Source: Paramarasmius palmivorus (lineage: Eukaryota > Basidiomycota > Agaricomycetes > Agaricales > Marasmiaceae). From it: a stretch of DNA of 64,000 bases. A program made the translations under genes and the position numbers. Shown piece after piece: positions 59,204-64,000 of the stretch (positions are counted from its first letter, which is position 1; each line of letters starts with the position of its first letter). The notes beneath the pieces were generated by a model. It was not told the DNA's origin and did no database searches. It saw only the letters and a program-made list of their open reading frames with translations. The stretch lies in contig JAYKXP010000042.1 of the NCBI GenBank assembly GCA_037176845.1, forward strand, positions 248,001 through 312,000, given 5' to 3'.

Positions 59204-60046
59204 TCAACTCTTCGAAGCCTTCACAGACCACTCATATAGGCTCTACCACATGTATGTGGCTAGGGTATCTCATCTGCGAGCTCGGAACAAGAGAAGAGTG
59301 TCAAGACGCACCACAATCTTCATAGAACACGCGTACCATATCTGGACCCTCAATATGACCTTAACAGCACGTTGCTATACTTTTCGTGGTGTCTTATATT
59401 GAAAATTCATTGTAGATGTCTGCGCCCACTGTCTACAATCAGAACATTCGACGAATAGTGCTAGTTGGGTAGTTTTATCCCCCGGTGACGACTCGACAGG
59501 TTGAATCGAAAGGTTTACCGTCTCCTAACTCGGCTCACCACCCTCTTCAAACCAATCATCAGAAGGATTCTACTCGCTAGCAGGACACCAGGAACCAGAC
59601 TATAGGTTTATTCTAATGTACTCGCCTATGCCCTTTTCATTACTTATTATCACTATTACAGCCCAACGTTTACAGTGTATACTTACGTTTTCGCTATCGA
59701 TATTTCATTTAGATAACAGTATGTCCTTATGACCGAGTTACAACATTATAATGAATTCCGTCTTGAGCGCGAAGCAGAAGAGCGCTTTGGCACATGGACC
59801 GTGAAGCCGTATAAACGCCCTCGATTTCCTTTTTGGGAACAACACCTTCCTTGTTCAAAACTTTCTCCGTTCACACCGAGTGCCAGATGCCAGCCGAGTA
59901 CAATGTAACGCCTCAATCGGGAAATGAATCATTTCGCGCAAAGGACGGAAATCGTTGTCTTTTCGATGGTATTTCTACCGGACTTTCCTGGAAGATGATA
60001 CGTTGATTCTCTCCCCGGTTTGCCTCACCTGTATTTTTTTTTCGAC
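59204..60046. other. Intergenic, presumed promoter of the 60047 gene
   Basis: No gene seen. Pyrimidine-rich tracts and a run of T (60033-60042) lie just upstream of the ATG at 60047. Confidence 0.4.
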
Positions 60047-61512
60047 ATGACTGGCTCAAAATCTTGTGAGTACGGCTCTTTGCTTGGTCCGTTCTAGTGC
60101 TGACATTGGTCTCTAGTCTTCTCAACTCATCTAAAGCGGCAACCACGAACACGGAAACGTCTAGCAGACCTCTGCCAATTATTGGGAGCATCATCGAAGA
60201 CGGAGCGCGAGGAGCTCAAAGTAATCGTAGAGGATGCTTCGGAAGACTCGAGAATGTCTTGTTCATCTCGAGCATCAACAGCCGAGTCCATCAGGAGCGG
60301 CAGAGTGACACCCAAGCCGTGAGTTGTTTCTCTGGTCTCGATGTAACGATGCTAACGCTCTTGCTCAGATCTGACGCTTGGGTCTCCAAAGAAGACGAAG
60401 AGATACTCGAACCCAACAGCTCACTCTTGTGTGCACCGCGACCTGCACCACGACCACCTACTCCTTCTCATTCCATTGCATCATCGCCATCCCGATCTCC
60501 TTCGCCGTCACTGTACGCGTCGCCTTATTCAAGCCCTTCCTCGTCAACCACTGGCTTACCATTGACACCAAACTCTGATGAAGAGTTCTCTGTGTCGCCG
60601 AGATCCACAAAACCTCTGACCATCGTCAAGCGTGGGCCTTCTCCCAACATCTTCCTCGACACCTCGGTTGCAGACGATGTTAGCTCACGCTCGAGAGTTC
60701 CAACACCTGCCCTCTACGACTCACCATCTTCGTGCTCCAAGCTGGACGGCGTCATTCTCTCTCCCTCATACCTGTCTTTCTCAGACGATGAGGACGAGGA
60801 TGACGAGGATGAAGACAGCCTGTCCGACTCCGAGTGGTACTCTAACGAGTTATCCACTCTTCTCACACTTCGTAGCGCCATGCCCCAGCGCGCATTCGTT
60901 CCTGGCCGAAATGCCAAATTCTCTTCACGGCCCGAGTCGATCTACATCCCGCCATCAAGCAGCTTCAGGCTATCCAAGGCACTCCCCAAGCTTCCCTCTA
61001 ACCAACTGGATCCTTCGTATCCCAAGGAGAGCGCTCATGTAGACCACACTCCCATCACACCACCTCCACCAGTACCACCCAAAAAGACCAAATCCACAAG
61101 AACACGCACCCGTCCTCCAGCATTATCATTGAGACGACCACCTCCCAGGATCAGCGTTCCAACTCCCGTTGGAGACGAAGGCGATTCCTTCACAGACGTC
61201 TTCAGCCCCGTCAACCCTCGTTCGCGTTCAGGTTCCTCAGAAGGAACCGCACTACTTCGGGAGCTCCAGTTCGAGGTTGAAATTGGCCAAGCAATGAGAT
61301 TGCCAGCGTCGTTACCGACGTCTCCTGTTGTAGCCGATGAAGAGGCGCATGGGATCTTTGAGGATGATATCGAGTGGAGTGTTCCAAAGGCTAGCCAACT
61401 TCGCTCACGTTGGTCGTCTTCTACTATTGGAACACTCTACAATGAATCTCGTTCTCCCATACCGACTACCATTACTAGGTTTTTCGGTTCTCCCCAAAAG
61501 TCTCGACAATAA
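60047..61512 (+). CDS. Disordered Ser/Pro-rich protein, paralogue of the 57169 gene
   Basis: Exons 60047-60065, 60117-60318 and 60369-61512 give 454 residues. The tiny first exon encodes MTGSKS. A basic helix follows (LKRQPRTRKRLADLCQLL), then a Ser/Pro-rich region, an acidic run (DDEDEDDEDEDSLSDSEWYS), a PPPPVPPKK SH3-ligand-like stretch and the motif RPPALSLRRPPPRISVPT shared with the neighbour. The C-terminus has another acidic Trp element (FEDDIEWSVPK). No catalytic domain. Signalling-scaffold or cell-polarity roles would be guesses. Confidence 0.75.
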
Positions 61513-61772
61513 ACATTTCTCTTCCTTTCATCGTTGTCGTTATTTATCCATTCGAATCCGCACGTTCATTCCTTTCCTATACTCTGCAATCACCACTCCT
61601 GTATCGCTAGCTGCTCTTCGACTCTCCTTATTATGTATTGCTTAATTTATTCCGGACATAGACTACGAACGTTCAATAATACATGTAGCATAGATACGAA
61701 AGCTGTAGAACAAAGCTGACAATCGAAAGCATCCTTAATACATACACTCAACACCGAGAACCCACAAAACAT

Positions 61773-63554
61773 TCAGTACACAACCTCCAATCTCTGTTCC
61801 GTATTGGGATCCAGAACAACATCATTGAAAAGACACGCCGAGGGCAACAACCCCTCTCGTGCATTCCCCTTCACCTTGCTGGGTTGAGATACCGGCGACC
61901 GCCATCTGACAACCGTACCATGCCTCCGCAACTCCTTCAACCACGACGAAACCTCTTTCCTTTTCACCCCTTGAAGGAAGTCACAGAAATCCACATCAAA
62001 CGACCTAAACGGACGCTCTCGGTCTCTAGAAAGCCGATATAGCGGCTCGGCCATCGATGGGCTGACAGAGATGAGATGCACCTTTTCCAGCTTCTGACAA
62101 CCTGGGAATGCAGGTGTAGATGGCGATGCTAACGCTTGGACCAAAAGCTCTGTGATAGTCTGGGAACTGACAGACCCCGGATCAAGGTACCCATTCGCGT
62201 GTTCAACCTCGTCAAGGCGGTGCTCGACCAGCTTGAGCACAGCCAAGGAAGGCATGAAAGGTAGACAATCGAGGAAGACTTGATCATACAATGGCATGCA
62301 CAACGATAGATATCGCAAGTCGCATTTACATCTCCTGATGAAGGACATGAAAGGTGGGGGATCGTACGTCCAAGGAAGCTTTAACCCAGCATCCACCTTA
62401 ATCCCAAGGTGTACGAGCGCAGGTGCGTTTATGGCATCGAAAAATGTTTTCATCACGTCGAGCACTTCCTCTCCACCCGGTACATCGCCGGGAAAAAGCC
62501 ACGTCCGGGTATAATTGTAGAACTGTAAATCGAGTTCTAGAAGATGAGGAAACTCCAAATCGGGTCCGACGTAAACGACACGTCTGGGGCGAATGTCCAA
62601 CGTGACGGATTTCAGACGTTGAGAACACCGTGAAAGGATCTCCAGTGCGATGTCCTGGTAAACAATCCCCCCTACAGATCCTACTGGCCGTGTAAGCTGC
62701 AAATCGGCGAGGTTCTCCCAGCGAACGGGATATTGGAGAGGACTCCCACTATGCCCGTGGAGGTGGAGAGATTGCATTGTCGGTAATCCAATGAGATTGG
62801 ATAGCGACGCTACATTGTCCAAAGGACCAGAATCGCCGTTTGCGAGGTCGAGATGAAGTACTCGAAGTTGCGGTACTGCGCTCTCCTGTTGGGTTCCTAG
62901 CACCTCCAAGATCGAAGGAGGAAGCCTCGAAAACGAGGCATGTTCCCAGCGCGAGGAATAACCAACCAACATGTCGATGAAAGGGCGGTACATGTTCAAC
63001 ACTGGGTTTCCAGAACTAGGGGACAACATCAACATCTCCGTTCCGAGCCCTGCGTACCACGTCCCTGCGAAGAGAGAGAATGATATTGGGAGGCATCCTG
63101 ATCTTTTGAGCCATTGCTGGATGCCCTGTTGTCGTTGTTCGATGATTGGGGTCAGGATGTCATTCATCTCTGGTCGGAAGGCCGGGGGTAAACTTATGTG
63201 AATGGCTTTCCAGAGATGAGGAGTGCTGATGGCAATTTCTCGCCATTTGCGACAGATAGTGGTGAAAATGAGTGGGGGTTCGCTTGCGCTGCACAGGGGA
63301 AAGTAGTCCGTTGGAAGGCAGTGGATGAAGATCTGTTCTAAGACCTCTCGAGGTATCCGACGTGCGGAAGACAAGAGAGCGCGATGATGGTTTATGAATT
63401 CCTTGAGCTCTTTTCGGCGGGCTTCCAATTGAGTGATTTGCTCCTCCAATGAGCGTAGCTCTTCCTCCGAGTCGTGCAGAAGACTTCGAACATCGTTCAA
63501 TTCTTCCGGAGCCGGTGTGTAGTTCGTGTGGAGAAATTTTGAAGTTGGGACCAT
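61773..63554 (-). CDS. F-box-like protein, 593 aa
   Basis: Single exon from ATG 63554. The N-terminal coiled coil (EEELRSLEEQITQLEARRKE) leads into the F-box-like motif at about 66-115 (ARRIPREVLEQIFIHCLP, then CRKWREIAISTPHLWKAIHI), the standard architecture of the large agaric F-box family. The remainder is a leucine-rich array of irregular repeats (VPQLRVLHLDLANGD, LPTMQSLHLHGHSG, LKSVTLDIRP) for substrate binding. Expected partner is Skp1 in an SCF ligase. No frame defects. Confidence 0.88.
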   Translation of the reverse strand: MVPTSKFLHTNYTPAPEELNDVRSLLHDSEEELRSLEEQITQLEARRKELKEFINHHRALLSSARRIPREVLEQIFIHCLPTDYFPLCSASEPPLIFTTICRKWREIAISTPHLWKAIHISLPPAFRPEMNDILTPIIEQRQQGIQQWLKRSGCLPISFSLFAGTWYAGLGTEMLMLSPSSGNPVLNMYRPFIDMLVGYSSRWEHASFSRLPPSILEVLGTQQESAVPQLRVLHLDLANGDSGPLDNVASLSNLIGLPTMQSLHLHGHSGSPLQYPVRWENLADLQLTRPVGSVGGIVYQDIALEILSRCSQRLKSVTLDIRPRRVVYVGPDLEFPHLLELDLQFYNYTRTWLFPGDVPGGEEVLDVMKTFFDAINAPALVHLGIKVDAGLKLPWTYDPPPFMSFIRRCKCDLRYLSLCMPLYDQVFLDCLPFMPSLAVLKLVEHRLDEVEHANGYLDPGSVSSQTITELLVQALASPSTPAFPGCQKLEKVHLISVSPSMAEPLYRLSRDRERPFRSFDVDFCDFLQGVKRKEVSSWLKELRRHGTVVRWRSPVSQPSKVKGNAREGLLPSACLFNDVVLDPNTEQRLEVVY

Positions 63555-64000
63555 GGCCTAGAATTCAGTTCTTTATTCAGATGTGCAGGAGGAGTATTCA
63601 AGAACAGAACTCACTGGTGTACGAACCACGCTAGACTACAAGCCTTCAAAGATGCACAGAACGAAAATTGGCTGTCCTACCCAGAACCGAAAGTGAGTAT
63701 ACAACAATGGCTTACAACAAAAGCAGACTCACAAGGCTCTAGACAGTTTCAGACCTTTCGTGGTTGTATCTTCTTGGGATACTGGACGGTAGCAACGAGA
63801 TGGTTGCAGCCATCATTGACGACGACGAAAGGAAGATTTGTCAACGTCATTGACGCCCGGGCTGTCTCTTTGCTCATTGACCACCACGATCAAACCTAAA
63901 GCACAATGATTGAATATTGGTTTGTCTACCGCGCAAACTTTAATGGTGTTGGCTAATTACTTTGATTAGGAATAAGTGGAGACTACTACATTGCATTGGA
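63555..64000. other. Right edge, no gene supported
   Basis: Upstream of the F-box gene. Short open frames only. Confidence 0.35.

Overview
The window looks like nuclear DNA of a mushroom-forming basidiomycete (Agaricomycetes). Most introns are 45-60 bp with GTRNGT donors and YAG acceptors. The genes include Sec31, a costars protein, a WD40 inositol polyphosphate 5-phosphatase, a bHLH-zipper factor, F-box-like proteins with the agaric N-terminal coiled coil, an agaric-type seven-helix receptor and a cellular RNA-dependent RNA polymerase. I built the gene models by hand from splice sites and reading phase, and the exon coordinates are given in the entries.

Layout. 1-4145 (-): 5-phosphatase, running off the left edge. 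4230-4541: a small coiled-coil ORF. 5376-23275: a 17.9-kb KDZ-type DNA transposon. It has about 1.1-kb, nearly identical terminal inverted repeats packed with a 16-18 bp palindrome, a KDZ transposase at 17028-20053 (+), and at least five passenger genes: an F-box protein, an 888-aa protein from 15 exons whose introns are all phase 1, a basic 261-aa protein, a C2HC protein, and a protein with an RNase H1 N-terminal-like segment. 24120-26603 (-): two nucleotidyltransferase-fold paralogues, one of which has lost key residues. 27233-29264 (+): CaiB/BaiF CoA-transferase. 29456-34351 (+): SEC31. 34645-35059 (+): costars protein. 35414-35497 (-): tRNA-Ala(AGC). 35640-37224: small ORFs. 37225-41126: a long stretch without convincing genes. 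41127-43257 (-): bHLH-zipper factor. 45702-45787 (+): second tRNA-Ala(AGC). 45821-46557 (-): third nucleotidyltransferase paralogue. 46769-52885 (-): one continuous multi-exon reading frame joining an RNA-dependent RNA polymerase to an Upf1-like helicase. 53016-53754 (+): P-loop ATPase. 55067-56656 (+): seven-helix receptor. 57169-58008 (-) and 60047-61512 (+): a paralogous pair. 61773-63554 (-): F-box-like protein.

The two most notable items are the large KDZ element with its passenger genes and the polymerase-helicase fusion. The fusion puts in one polypeptide two activities that act together in fission yeast (Rdp1 and Hrr1) and in Neurospora (SAD-1 and SAD-3). A nucleotidyltransferase-fold gene lies directly downstream on the same strand.
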